Assembly (NCBI GenBank): GCA_019722365.1
Contig: JADFUC010001570.1
Coordinates: forward strand, 62,001-126,000
DNA from: Lithospermum erythrorhizon
Taxonomy: Eukaryota; Streptophyta; Magnoliopsida; Boraginales; Boraginaceae
Length of the DNA stretch: 64,000 bases
Reading direction: 5' to 3'
Below, piece after piece: positions 1 through 11,733 of this stretch. Made by a program: the position numbers and the translations under genes. The notes beneath the pieces were generated by a model, which saw only the letters and a list, made by a program, of their open reading frames with translations, searched no databases and was not told where the DNA came from. Within the stretch, counting starts at the first letter, position 1. Every line of letters starts with the position of its first letter.

Positions 1-1427
1 CCTTTTTCATGAGACCATTGTTAATCAAATACTTCTAATCAAGCCTACTAATAAACTTGATATTCTTACAATAGAAAACAAGCCAATTACAACACAAGTC
101 ATTTGCAAAATCCTAGTTAAAAAAGACACCGAAATGGTAAAAAAAAAATTCAAAAAACATGAACTTTATTAATAAAATAACTTGAAAAAAGTTATGGAAG
201 TTACCACTACCCTATAAGATTAAAGTTTTCATTTGAAATTTTTTACTCAATAGATTACCACTTACTACCAATATTGTCAAAAAGACAAACAAAATTATAA
301 ATACAAATGACTGTTTTTGTGATAAAGACCAAGAGGACATATTTTACCTCTTTTATTCTTGTCATTCTTTAAAATAGATTTGACCAAAATTCTTTCATAA
401 TGTTACCCCAATTACATTTTATGAAGAATTATTAGTTTGGATTAATAAAGCTTGGAAAACACATGTGAATATTAGAAATGATATTATATTATTTTTTGTA
501 CATTTTGGAATGTTTGGCTTCACAGGAATGAGATCATGTACAATAAGGAAGTTTTCAATGTTGGAGAAATTATTGCAAAAATTCAGAATCAAAAACTATT
601 TGGAAAAAAGCTTTTCTTCTGAAAAAGTAAGTATTATTCAAAACACTCACCCAAAAATCCCACAAAATCTCATACCTCCTAATCAAAATTTCAACCCCAC
701 AAAAATAATTTTTATTTAATTGCAAGGAAGAATAAACTCAAATCTCCTTCTATTTAATTGTGCCGGACCCCTTTTCAATCCAAATACAAATCAATTTAAC
801 AATAATCTAAACCAATCACTTGCTCATACCTTCTTTATAGGATTGTAGCTATTGATACCAAGAAAATATAACTCTGTTTGTTTTATTTCTGATTTGTTTA
901 TATCTCAAGTTTTTATTAGACATATCCATGAGATCTTGAGGAGTTCAACATGGAAGAAGTTCGTATTATTTCGATAATGCTGCTTTATTTTGAAAGACAA
1001 CGGAGAAAGTACTGGATGAGAATGATGTTTTCAATAGGAAATATTATTGTAATCGGACTAGTACATCTTTTATTTTTGATGCTAAGACCTTTAGTTTTGC
1101 TAATATGTATTTCGGATTTGAGGGTATTTTAAACCCTTACTACTCTATTTCTTATCTATAAAAAAATTTTGCAAGAAGACTCCTCTTTTGACATGAACTA
1201 ATGAGTATCGTTCAAGGGGTTTCTTAATAAGGTTATATTTGCCACCTCATAATATAACTTGAGCTTCATTAGAAATGATGGTAGAACTATATTTCTTATT
1301 ACAACACACATGAAGATTCTAAATTACATGACTGTCAAGTCTTATTGTAGCTAACGATGATAAAAAGTATTGCACGACTAATATGTACATGAACTAGGGC
1401 CTTTAGAGCTATAAGAAAGGGCACCTA
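1..1427. other. Intergenic AT-rich DNA without an intact gene
   Basis: No long reading frame with recognisable homology is present. The stretch is AT-rich and contains a short LINE-like fragment, listed separately. It lies downstream of the lipoxygenase gene, so the first few hundred bases next to position 1427 probably include that gene's 3' UTR on the minus strand. I see nothing else that I can name. Confidence 0.5.
477..620 (+). mobile_element. Possible relic of a LINE reverse transcriptase (C-terminal spacer region)
   Basis: One frame from about position 507 reads FWNVWLHRNEIMYNKE and continues to a stop near 620. The W-x-x-W-x-x-RN pattern resembles the segment between the reverse transcriptase and RNase H domains of plant non-LTR retrotransposons. 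No flanking reverse transcriptase motifs are readable, so if this is a LINE it is only a scrap. The match is from memory of the family pattern and is weak. Confidence 0.3.
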
Positions 1428-4400
1428 TCATATAGATATGCTGTTCGGGATGCCACGTCCTGTTACGCCTGGACCTGATGATGGTAGAAACAATTCGTAG
1501 GGAGGTACACCAGCACCACTTCGATGTTTAAGGCGTACATCCTTGTTCCTTTTGTTTATTGTGGCTTCTATATCCTCTAACTTGGCATGGAATTTTTCAA
1601 AGAATCCATGTACTTCATGATCATTACTGGAGAATCTTTGAAGTTCTCGTAGCTGATGCAAGTACTCTTCGTCTGGAGAATGGGTCGATAAGGTGTCTTG
1701 GACTGCCATGACTTTAGTGGCTTGAAGTTGAGAAGGCAAAGATGACAAGAATGTTCCTTCTGGGTGGTGAAGAAACCTGTCATACTCCGGAGTACCTTCT
1801 TCAGGAATCAATTTACGCATAAGAGTGGGACGATTAGGCACATATCCTCCAAATGGATATTGCCCAAAGTTTATGGCAGCATGCTGTCCTGAAGCGACCC
1901 AAATCATTGTTGTAAGTATGCCAGATAAGTCCTCCTTGGTGGAAAGTTTTGGCCACCAAGGCTCGTTTCTCTTGTCATGGTGACCCTTATTTATAATCTC
2001 ATGCCACCATGCTTGAAGCTCAAGATCAGCTGTTATGGAGTTGGGTTCAGAATAGTAATGGTTGGTATAAGATTTTACCAATTCCTCGATGGTGGTCCAT
2101 ATGAGAAGTCCATCTGATGCATAAGGGTAATCTTCAATCACAAGTCGAACACCACCAGGCCTAGATGCATCATCAACTGCCATTCCCCTGACATATTTTT
2201 TAGAGTTGCATGTTACTATGATAGGACCAAATATTAAGATAGTCTAATGGTCTATGCAAGAATTGAAAAGAAAAATTTCCAAAAATTATACCGGCGAATC
2301 AGATCAGCTGGTAGTGCCTCCAGATCAAACCGCCACATCGTCTCATATGCTGCAGAGCTTATCTCTCCTGCATACCTTTCAGGACTGAAACAAAATTCAA
2401 TAACTCCACCGCCATTTATCAAGCTCTGCCTGGCAAGGGCATTTATTTCCATCGTGTAACGCATGTGTGGGTGCAGTAGCTTATAAATTGGGTGCATTGA
2501 GCTCAACTGCCTATGAGTGGCAATTATATAAGGCTCCATACAGGCATGAGTCCTCAACCTGAGTATCTCATATAACAGTAAATTAGACCATAGTTATGGG
2601 ATAGTGGAATATGCATGCATAATATTTGCAGTCCAGATACTAAAAGCAATTTGTGAAAAAGTTGATCTGCAATAGTGATAATATATTGGTAAATATTCAC
2701 TTACCAGTGATTCACCAATTGATGGATGCCAGCATCATTGGAGGAGACATGTGCTTTAGCTAGTTTCCAGATCCAGTGAGTCGTAGCATCATGACCATAA
2801 GTAAACACGCGTTTGTTTCTCGGACAAGAGAGTGTTGGGGGAAGTGAAAGTTCAATAACTACTGGCTTTAGGATGCCCGAAGGCGAATAATAGAGAATTG
2901 TTCTGGAGGCATAAGACTTCCTCCCTGGCAAGGAGTTTATTTTATCGACAAATGGCAAAAGTAGGTCATGGAAGTCTAGCAAAAATAATCTCTTCTCCTC
3001 CAAGGCCTACAATATTAAATTATGAACTCAGATATGAATCTTGATAACATAGAAAGCAAACAATCCGTATGATGCACCTAGTCCCAGCATTGAAGAAAAA
3101 TCAAGATCCTAAACTCCAGGTTGCAAAACAATAAATCTGTTATGATTATCTAAATTACAATATTTCTTACAAGTCAGAGTAGTTATTAGTACCTGTTCAA
3201 ATTTCATCCCATTCAACTCTAATTCAATCAATTCCTTTGTGATTGCCGATTCTGGTGGACCATATTCTGCAGGATCTAGCTTACTTACTATTGGAAATTC
3301 CTGTTGATTATAAACCACGATTATGAGTTCTGGACCCTCGATAGTGTATAGGAAGCTTGGACAATAGATATTAACCCCCATGACATATCTAACCTTCAAA
3401 AGTTCTATGTTTACAGGATTAACTCCTGCTAATGTCTGTCGAGCAAACTCATTGTCCCGAAGCCATGCAAATCTATCACCTGAAAGGAGCTCAAGCAGCA
3501 ATGATAAATGGAGTTCCAAATGAAGCTTACACAGAGGTCCATATTTCTTCTAATGGTAGGACTGAAGTATCAGATGCATAATGTGGATGTTTATACTCTA
3601 TACTTACGTTTAATAACTGCTGGAATGTCATACTTGAGCAAGCTATCTCCAACAGAAAGTAATCTATTCATCAAACTGGCCAGCCATTGATTTCGTTTTC
3701 CATCATCCTTCCCATCTTTCAAGAGCACACCGACATTGTATAACTTATCTATGTCAGAGAAGCAGGTGAAGGGGATATCTGTACTTGACAAGGTAGCAGC
3801 AATCAATGGTATCAAGTTGTGTAACAACGCTTTCAACCTTCCAGTAGCGAAAGTGTTTTGCTTAATTTCCTCAAAAGCTTCATCTCGTGGAACATAAACA
3901 GGATGAGGCTTCTCGATCCTTCTTTCACAAAATGGATCTGCTTGATTTTCAGGTGAATAAGTCGTACAGTTTGAATAGAAAATTTAGGCAATTCAAGGGG
4001 AATAAAATATATATCAGTCCAAGACTATTACTTATTACCTTTCTTAGTATGAGCTCTACCAGTACGACATCGTCTAGGATAAGGTCTCTTCTTCCCACCT
4101 AAAGTTTCCCTAGTAAACTCATCACTCTTATTAGGATTACCTAAATCATTGTAAACATCATAATCATAGATTCTCTCATGTAACTTCCTCTCTCCTTTCC
4201 CATTCCCACGGATACTTAGCAAGTCTTCACGGCGAAGATCCTTTATCCCAGCAGGAGTTTGAGAAGGCAAATATACCTGCAAAATCAACAAGATCATCTG
4301 TAAACATGACAGTGTTCCATTCAGCTCATAGCATAAAATCTGCATACCAATATGTATACACCACTGACCTGATTTCTAAAAATTATCCGACTTTCCGGAT

Positions 4401-5444
4401 TATCTTTCCGTGAATGGATCCATGAATTAGCTGGAAAGACCATGACACCGTCTCTAAAGCCATGTACAACAATCTGTACTAAGTAAAACTCCTTGTCAAG
4501 GAAATTGGTCAAGAGAATTGCTCCAGGTCTTCCAAAATCATGTGGGACAGTAAGGTTTGCAGAATATTCGACAATGTTTGGATGTTCTTCTAGCCTCTGC
4601 AACCATCCTCTTACATATGATTTTGCTATCTTTTCCGAGCCAGTTGCTATTACAAGATTACCATTCGATTAAACATTAATCTTCATTTGCATTACATGTG
4701 GAAAATAGTCGAACATGGCAGGCTACTCGTTTTATCTTAGTAACAGAAATACTACTTCCTAAGTAGTCTACCTACACTTCTAATCTTCTTATCAATCATG
4801 AAATAGTAGATAGTCTTTGCACTTCATCTTGGTCAACTCAGAAACAGCCTCCGTGTTATTACAGGGGTACGCTGTGTACAATTCGACCCCTTACCCTGCT
4901 TAGGAGGGAGCTCGTTGCTGAAATTAAGGCATGTGGAACTAACAACAAAACATGAGCAAAACAACAAAGGATAGATTTTATTGAACCCCATCACTCTGGT
5001 CTTTGAGCTTGCAGAATACATGCATAAATAGATATCATTCACTAAAGAGTGCCAAAATTACAAAAGAAATAACTAACCAGAATCAGTGTCTTCACTTCTG
5101 AGCTGAACCATGATCCCTCTACCAATACCATTCATTAAAGACTCCCACTGATCATCAAACTTCTCATTGATCTTCTCTTTCAGCTTCTTCCTTATAGTGA
5201 TCACTGCTTTCACATCAATGCTTCCACCATTTGATAAAGAACTCAATGACCCTTTATTCTCCTTAGCCTTCTCAACTAACTTCTTGTCATCTCCTCCACT
5301 GATCACTGCTCTTATAGGTTTCAACTTCATGTTCTTGCTCACCCCATCAAGCTTTGTACCTTTTCTTGAAAGCATGCAATTCTTCCCGGCGCCGCCTGCA
5401 ATAACAGTGGTGGTAGAGGTGGCTTTTGGCAGAGATGTATACAT
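1428..5444 (-). CDS. Chloroplastic linoleate 13S-lipoxygenase (type 2 LOX, LOX3/LOX4/LOX-D-like)
   Basis: Dioxygenates linolenic acid at C-13 in plastids, the entry step to jasmonates. Nine exons on the minus strand: 5078-5444, 4369-4646, 4039-4276, 3608-3937, 3394-3479, 3193-3300, 2705-3006, 2292-2558, 1428-2187. They sum to 2736 nt, 911 aa without internal stops, close to family length. The first ~70 residues are Ser/Thr/Lys-rich and transit-peptide-like; the PLAT region spans about 75-225. The H-x4-H-x4-H core is His564, His569, His574. By alignment with soybean LOX1 the iron ligands are His569, His574, His761, Asn765 and the C-terminal Ile911 (ending RGIPNSISI). Phe627 follows Cys626 at the regiospecificity position, which fits 13-LOX. 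The start at 5444 is the only in-frame ATG after an upstream stop; its N-terminus differs from remembered homologues, so the transit peptide is the least certain part. Appears functional. Confidence 0.93.
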
Positions 5445-7208
5445 GTTTTTTGGAACAAAATCAAATGCAATAAGTCAACTGTCGTAATTTTCTTGCACCT
5501 TCTATATGATCACTGCAATTTAGACATTGCAACGTGGCTTTTACAGATTTATAAGATTTTTTTAGTAAAATTTAATTAATATTAATGTTTATACTATTTT
5601 TAGAATCAATTTGAAAATAACTCTTCGTTATCATAAAAGTAATACTATCTATTATTCGATCCCCTTAACATTATTTTTATACGCGCTTTTACATTAATAT
5701 ATTTTTATTGGCATAAAAAAGAGTGACATTAGGCTTTGGAAAGATCTTATATTAGATAATCTAACCAGTAATTAGAGGTCAACATGCACCTATGACCCAA
5801 ATAATTTGTTTTCTACTTAGATCATTAAAGCACTAAAATACTCTTAGCATACCAAATCACCAACTACCCTCCAAAGAATATTAAACCGCAAAAGTAGGAG
5901 TAATCTAATCCATGTGAGAACAAGACAATACTTTTTAAAAATAAAAAATAAAAATAGTACTATATGCTTTGTGATTTGGTCTCTATTGGCCTAATATAAA
6001 ATGGTGACTTTGAGTGAATGATTTTCTGCATATAAAATGTGAGTTGATAATATAAATCAACCTTGAAGATTCCCAATTTGATCTAAAATATAAACACAAA
6101 TCTATTCCCACATGTAGAACAAAATGCAACTACATTATGAAGGAGAAAAATGAAGCACTGATCTCTTTGCAATATGATTTTACCCCTATGTATATACATA
6201 TATCAAAATAATGTAAGTCGGCTATGTTTTCGAAATAATATAATTCCAGCCACATCCCAGTTAAGCACCCTCTGAACACATCCTAATGTGATCAAATATT
6301 CACGAATCTATCATATAATATTCACCAAGTCGTCTATCATTGATCCTGTTATTATCACTTGCGATAACAAAAGACCAACTCGTCTGATTGAACTTCTATG
6401 CCCAACTTTTTAGTTCAAGGCGATGCAATGTAGAAGACATTTTCTTCATAGAAATCAGAAGACCGCATCAACCAGGAACGCCTCTGTTATTATAAAAGCA
6501 CTAGATCTACTGAGTGTATAACATAGTTTAGGCAATAAAATGAAATTCAGGATATCGAAGATTAAATATATGATAGTAATATTATCCAACGCCTACACAA
6601 GAAGATACCCGAGCTGTTTACTCGAAAACCATACACAACCAGTAAAAAGTTGAGGAAGAAACATAAATGGGAAAGACGTGGAAAAAATTGCAGGAAAGAA
6701 TACTACGAATCAGCAACAGAGATGAGTAAAATAGGAAATTTGTAATATAAAGCAGATACTATGTATATGCAACCAAGCACCCAATGAAAATACCAGCAGA
6801 TGTCACTTCTTGCATCTCATGATCAACTTTAATTTCAGGAAGAACAATATTGAGCTTCTTGCTGAGTTTTTGAGAGTTCGGCTTCTGGACTCTTCTTGGG
6901 CTTGTGGACAGCAGTATTGTGTTCTCATAGTAACTACTACAACCAGAGACGAGATGCAACATTCTTGAATGTAGTCTACTATCATCATTCACAGTTTAGT
7001 TGTCTGCGAAAAATCTCATTGGAAAGTTACAGAACAATGTTTAATTTCAATCACTTATGTTTGTTCGACATTGTCTTGTTTCACATAATGTGTAGTTACA
7101 GCAAACAAAAGTATCCCAATCAATCAGCTACTGTCCTCATTTCTAGAATTTAATAGTACAAGGACACATCTTAACTCTATCCAAAAGCTATACTACTCGT
7201 GGCGCAAT
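5445..7208. other. Intergenic region between LOX and PDF1B
   Basis: AT-rich DNA that must hold the lipoxygenase promoter (both flanking genes are on the minus strand) and the 3' UTR of the deformylase gene. Short frames at 6759-7153 on both strands show no domain I recognise. They overlap each other and look like chance frames or 3' UTR. No tRNA, rRNA or clear transposon ends were seen. Confidence 0.5.
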
Positions 7209-8509
7209 TCATTTTATCCCAAATCCAACCGCTGAAGTCTGCCTTCTGCGCATAATGACCTTTTCAGGGCTTGGTAATCCTGTAGAATCCTCGTATTTCT
7301 TCTCCAACTTCTGCAAAGGAATATACACACTAAGAACTCCATCATGATCTTTGGCAAATCTCGATGACATCATAACCAAACATTCACAGAAAGGTAGTCG
7401 TCATTTCAAGTATCAGTCACTTACCTCCAATTCCATTCGGATGCTATCAACAACTTCATCTGACATTCTATCGAAAAACAAGATACCCTGACATGCATTG
7501 GATGTGTAGTAATTGAATGAGTATCTTAATATCACACCAACCGACAATTTAGGAGCTAATTCTCCAATATGATATCATTCTACAAAAATACCTCCCTTCC
7601 TTGAAACCCAAATATAAAAATAAGCCTACATTTACAGATTTAGGTAAGCTCAAGCATACCTGAAGATGATCAAATTCATGCTGAAAAACACGCGCACGTA
7701 GTCCGGACAAGCTTACAGAAAACTTAGCACCAGTAACATCCTGCGCATCAACTTTTATGGAATCCGGTCTCTGTGAAACAAACATGAAAGACTCATCAAC
7801 GACAATGATAACAGTCCTTTCGAAACGAAAGATCCACAAGTTCACCTCGACATCAGCATATATTCCAGGGAATGACAAACAGCCTTCATCATACGCCACT
7901 ATCTTTCTGGAATACCTGACGACTTTAGGATTAACCAGCACAACTTCCTCCCCTTCACCACGCTCACCAACCGGATTAAACACCATTAGTTGCACATTCA
8001 TCCCAACTTGCGGACTTGATAGCCCTATCCCTTCTGTTCTTGCACACATGTGACGCTTTATCGCAGATGACTGCTTTCAAATTTAATTATATTAGTATGA
8101 GGGGACCTCACTTGTACATAATGTCGAACATTTCATGAGCCAATTTCTTTAAATTATCATCAAAAGTAGATATTCTCTTATTCTTTGCTCTTAATATCGG
8201 GTTTGGATACTCCACGATTTTTAACGGACCCTCAAATTGTAAATCAGCAGCTGCAAAATAAAATAAAAAACATTATAATTAAGTATTTAAGTTCCATATG
8301 ATGATAATTAATTTATTTTGGTTACGTGAAGCGACTTGGTCTGTTTTGGATTTTGAAGTGAGGTTTCGGCGAGCCATGGCGTAAATAGAGGGAGTATAGT
8401 AAAGGCGTTGGGGTATGTTTAGGATAGGGAGAGGAGTTGAAGTTAAGCGATGGAGGGAGGCAAAACCAAGACAAGGGAGGAGTGATGAGGATGTGTGGAG
8501 CCTAGCCAT
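7209..8509 (-). CDS. PDF1B: Peptide deformylase 1B, organellar (chloroplast/mitochondrion)
   Basis: Removes the N-formyl group from the initiator Met of organelle-made proteins. Six exons on the minus strand: 8326-8509, 8112-8250, 7846-8038, 7660-7770, 7425-7487, 7209-7310. They sum to 792 nt, 263 aa, the usual length. Residues 1-60 are rich in Ser, Leu, Pro and Arg with almost no acidic residues, as in a transit peptide. The three deformylase motifs are present: motif 1 GIGLSSPQ (111-118), motif 2 EGCLS (159-163, metal-binding Cys) and motif 3 HEFDH (203-207, two metal-binding His and the catalytic Glu). Motif 1 has Ser where the family usually has Ala. The start is the ATG at 8509; earlier in-frame codons contain no ATG. 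The promoter is shared with the divergent NDUFV1 gene, whose start lies 710 bp away. Confidence 0.92.
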
Positions 8510-9219
8510 TGGAACTTTGGAACACACCACCAAAGGAGACGATTACACGCATAATTCTTCAACTTTATTTTGACCCAAAAACTGTAATCGTTTCTATTTC
8601 GATCAGTTCTAGCTAAATTTAAACAACTCAACTCAAAATTAAGATAAGACGATAATCCACGTAATTGAATTTAACTTCTTTAAGATGAATATACAATCTG
8701 CTACGCATTCAATATATAATACCACTTTTACATATATCTTTATATTTACTATATTATAAGTTTTAGAAAGATATTTATATATCTTATTTCATTATACCAA
8801 TAACGCAATGCTTAAAAACTAAGCTTCTACTTATTAAAATATACACACGCAAATATTACAAGATATCAAAATCTATAATAAATGAAAATCGATAAATCTA
8901 TATAAAACTTGGAGCATTTGCTGATTATTTCAAAGCATCGAATCCTTAAATAAGTTCTAGTTTCTCCGACGCCAACCAAATCGACGTGCTCCAAAAATTT
9001 CTTGTTATTTTCCATTCGATTTGGGTCAAGCATTCAGATTCATAACATAACGCCTCAACGTAGCCGGCTCCATTATCACTAAAACCAAACGAATCCGAAC
9101 CGTAGGATAAAATCAATCAGTCATCATTATTGTGACTTTATATTTCACGAACCGTGACTTAGTAATAAGCTAAATCGCCGATCCGTTAAGACCTCCATAC
9201 TGCAAATTTTCACGACATC
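8510..9219. promoter_or_regulatory. Shared divergent promoter region, PDF1B / complex I 51-kDa gene
   Basis: About 710 bp separate the two divergent start codons, so both promoters and both 5' UTRs must lie here. The DNA is AT-rich. No single TATA box stands out. Both genes serve organelles, which makes shared control conceivable, but nothing in the sequence proves it. Confidence 0.45.
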
Positions 9220-11016
9220 ATGGTACATAAATTCAACCTCTGTGTTGTCTTTTTTTTGTATAATTTTTTAAATTTATTTTGCTCATATTTTATTTACTTG
9301 CATTAGATCCAGATTGAGAAATGAAATAAAATGAAACCCTATGAGCTTATTGTGTATTTCTATAACATACCATTTGTGAACTTGTTTTGAGGTTGTCTAT
9401 TGAGATTTATTATGAATATGAGATATATAGTATGTTTTTTTGCGGGATTAATGATGGTTGGATCGTTAACAGTATAAAGTTGGCTGCTTAATTTACTGAA
9501 TTTGTTGCGTTCTTTGGTATTATGTGTACTGTGAATTTACTAATTGTTGATGGTACTTCTTTCTGCATAGGTACCCATAAGGGGCATTCTTTATCTACGA
9601 AGGGCCGCTTTGTCCCAGAGCTCGGGCTCAGGATGTCGATTATTCAGCACCCAGGCAGCAACAACCTCTACCACACCACAAGCTCCACCTCCTCCCCCAC
9701 CTCCTGAGAAAACTCATTTTGGGGGGCTGAAAGATGAGGATCGTATTTTTACAAACTTGTACGGCTTACACGACCCTTTTCTGAAAGGTGCCATGAAAAG
9801 AGGTGACTGGCACCGAACTAAGGACCTAGTAATTAAGGGTGCTGATTGGATTGTCAATGAGATGAAGAAATCTGGTCTTCGAGGGCGTGGAGGTGCTGGG
9901 TTTCCTTCAGGTCTTAAGTGGTCTTTCATGCCGAAAACTACTGATGGCCGTCCATCTTATCTTGTTGTAAATGCTGATGAAAGTGAACCTGGTACTTGCA
10001 AAGATAGAGAAATCATGCGTCATGATCCACACAAGTTACTTGAAGGTTGCCTTATTGCTGGAGTAGGAATGAGGGCCAGTGCCGCTTATATTTATATCAG
10101 GGGTGAGTATGTAAATGAAAGGCTTAATCTTGAGAAGGCCAGGAAAGAAGCTTATGCAGCTGGACTCTTGGGGAAGAATGCATGTGGATCCGGTTATGAC
10201 TTTGATGTCCATATTCACTTTGGTGCTGGTGCTTATATTTGTGGTGAAGAGACAGCTCTTCTGGAGAGCCTTGAGGGTAAGCAGGGAAAACCTAGGTTGA
10301 AGCCTCCATTTCCAGCAAACGCTGGGCTATATGGATGTCCGACAACAGTTACAAATGTGGAAACTGTAGCTGTTTCCCCTACGATTTTAAGGCGTGGTCC
10401 TGAATGGTTTGCTAGCTTTGGCAGGAAGAACAACTCTGGCACAAAACTGTTTTGCATTTCAGGCCATGTAAACAAACCTTGCACTGTTGAAGAGGAGATG
10501 AGCATACCTTTGAAAGAATTGATAGAGAGGCACTGTGGTGGTGTTCGAGGTGGGTGGGACAATTTACTTGCTGTTATACCAGGTGGATCATCCGTTCCTT
10601 TGATTCCCAAAAGTGTCTGTGAGGATGTGCTGATGGATTTTGATGCACTCAAGGCTGTTACGTCCGGACTTGGGACAGCTGCTGTCATAGTTATGGATAA
10701 ATCTACTGATGTAGTGGATGCTATTGCAAGGCTCTCTTATTTCTACAAGCATGAAAGTTGTGGTCAGTGTACGCCCTGCAGGGAAGGTACAGGCTGGCTT
10801 TGGATGATTATGGAAAGAATGAAGGTCGGAAATGCAAAGTTGGAAGAGATCGACATGCTTCATGAGGTAACGAAGCAGATTGAAGGTCACACAATTTGTG
10901 CATTGGGGGATGCTGCTGCTTGGCCAGTCCAGGGTCTTATTCGACACTTTAGACCAGAGCTTGAGCGAAGGATACGAGAGCGAGCTGACAGGGAGCTTCT
11001 CGAGGTTGCTGCTTGA
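9220..11016 (+). CDS. NADH dehydrogenase [ubiquinone] flavoprotein 1, mitochondrial (complex I 51-kDa subunit)
   Basis: Binds NADH, FMN and the N3 iron-sulfur cluster at the tip of the matrix arm of respiratory complex I, where electrons enter from NADH. The body is one long exon (9571-11016). Read in frame upstream of the first long-frame codon, the residues [13 protein letters not shown] match the mitochondrial presequence of plant homologues. That exon starts after an AG at 9569-9570 and has no ATG, so I infer a first coding exon of just the ATG at 9220-9222, followed by a GT donor. Total 482 aa, as in the family. Visible motifs: a proline-rich linker after the presequence, the nucleotide-binding glycine stretch [10 protein letters not shown] (106-115), [10 protein letters not shown] in the FMN/NADH region, and cluster cysteines 398, 401, 404 (CGQCTPC) and 444. 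Only the first exon is uncertain. Confidence 0.9.
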
Positions 11017-11733
11017 TCTCACCCTTCAGGTTGGCCCTTGTTGTACTTCTCGTTTATGCTATGTTTGTTTAGAACTATATCTTGAGATGGCTTGCCTCTT
11101 GTGTAGGGAAGACAGGCATTGGGACTACCATATAATAACGCCTCGCAAGCATTGTGCACCTAGATTGTGGTCGAGGCATTGATGATGTTTTTTAAAGAGA
11201 ATTATCCTGTACTTTCAATCCTTTTTGAACAATTATTGTTGATGATTCTACAATTTTTTTATCATATGTTTGGGCGCATGTATGAATGCTGAAAAGTACA
11301 CACAGACTACTGTGGTTTTGGTAGTTCATACTCCAAGGACTATGTGCTTGTTTGATTATGTCAATAAAATCAAGACACTGGATTATCTATTACCATATAT
11401 GTGGTTATTTCTCTATTTATTAATGTCTATGTAATAATCTTATTTCTCTATTTTTTGTATATTTTATTCTAATATCTTATTTCTCTATTTTTTACATACC
11501 TTATTTTCACAAATGACATGTTAAACAATGAAATGAATTATGCACATGTTATCTCTACTTCCAAAGCAAGCTTCTGTAGATAATATAGATACAAAGTCAA
11601 CAATCTTGTAGTCTCCTGATGCCTACCCTTAAAATGGAAAATTCAAAGAGCTTCTAATGTAAGCAGCATATACATGTTCTCATTATAAATACTTCCATAG
11701 TCCCCAAAACATAAACTAAATATTTCGTCTCAA
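11017..11733. other. Intergenic: 3' UTR of the complex I gene and upstream DNA of the AAA-ATPase remnant
   Basis: The first 350 bases probably hold the 3' UTR of the complex I gene; an AATAAA-type signal lies near 11363. The rest is AT-rich with degenerate T-rich repeats near 11400-11510. The missing N-terminal coding part of the AAA-ATPase is not found here. Confidence 0.5.

Noticed and set aside
6759..7153. Short overlapping frames downstream of PDF1B
   Set aside because: No family resemblance, the frames overlap on both strands, and the position fits 3' UTR or intergenic DNA.
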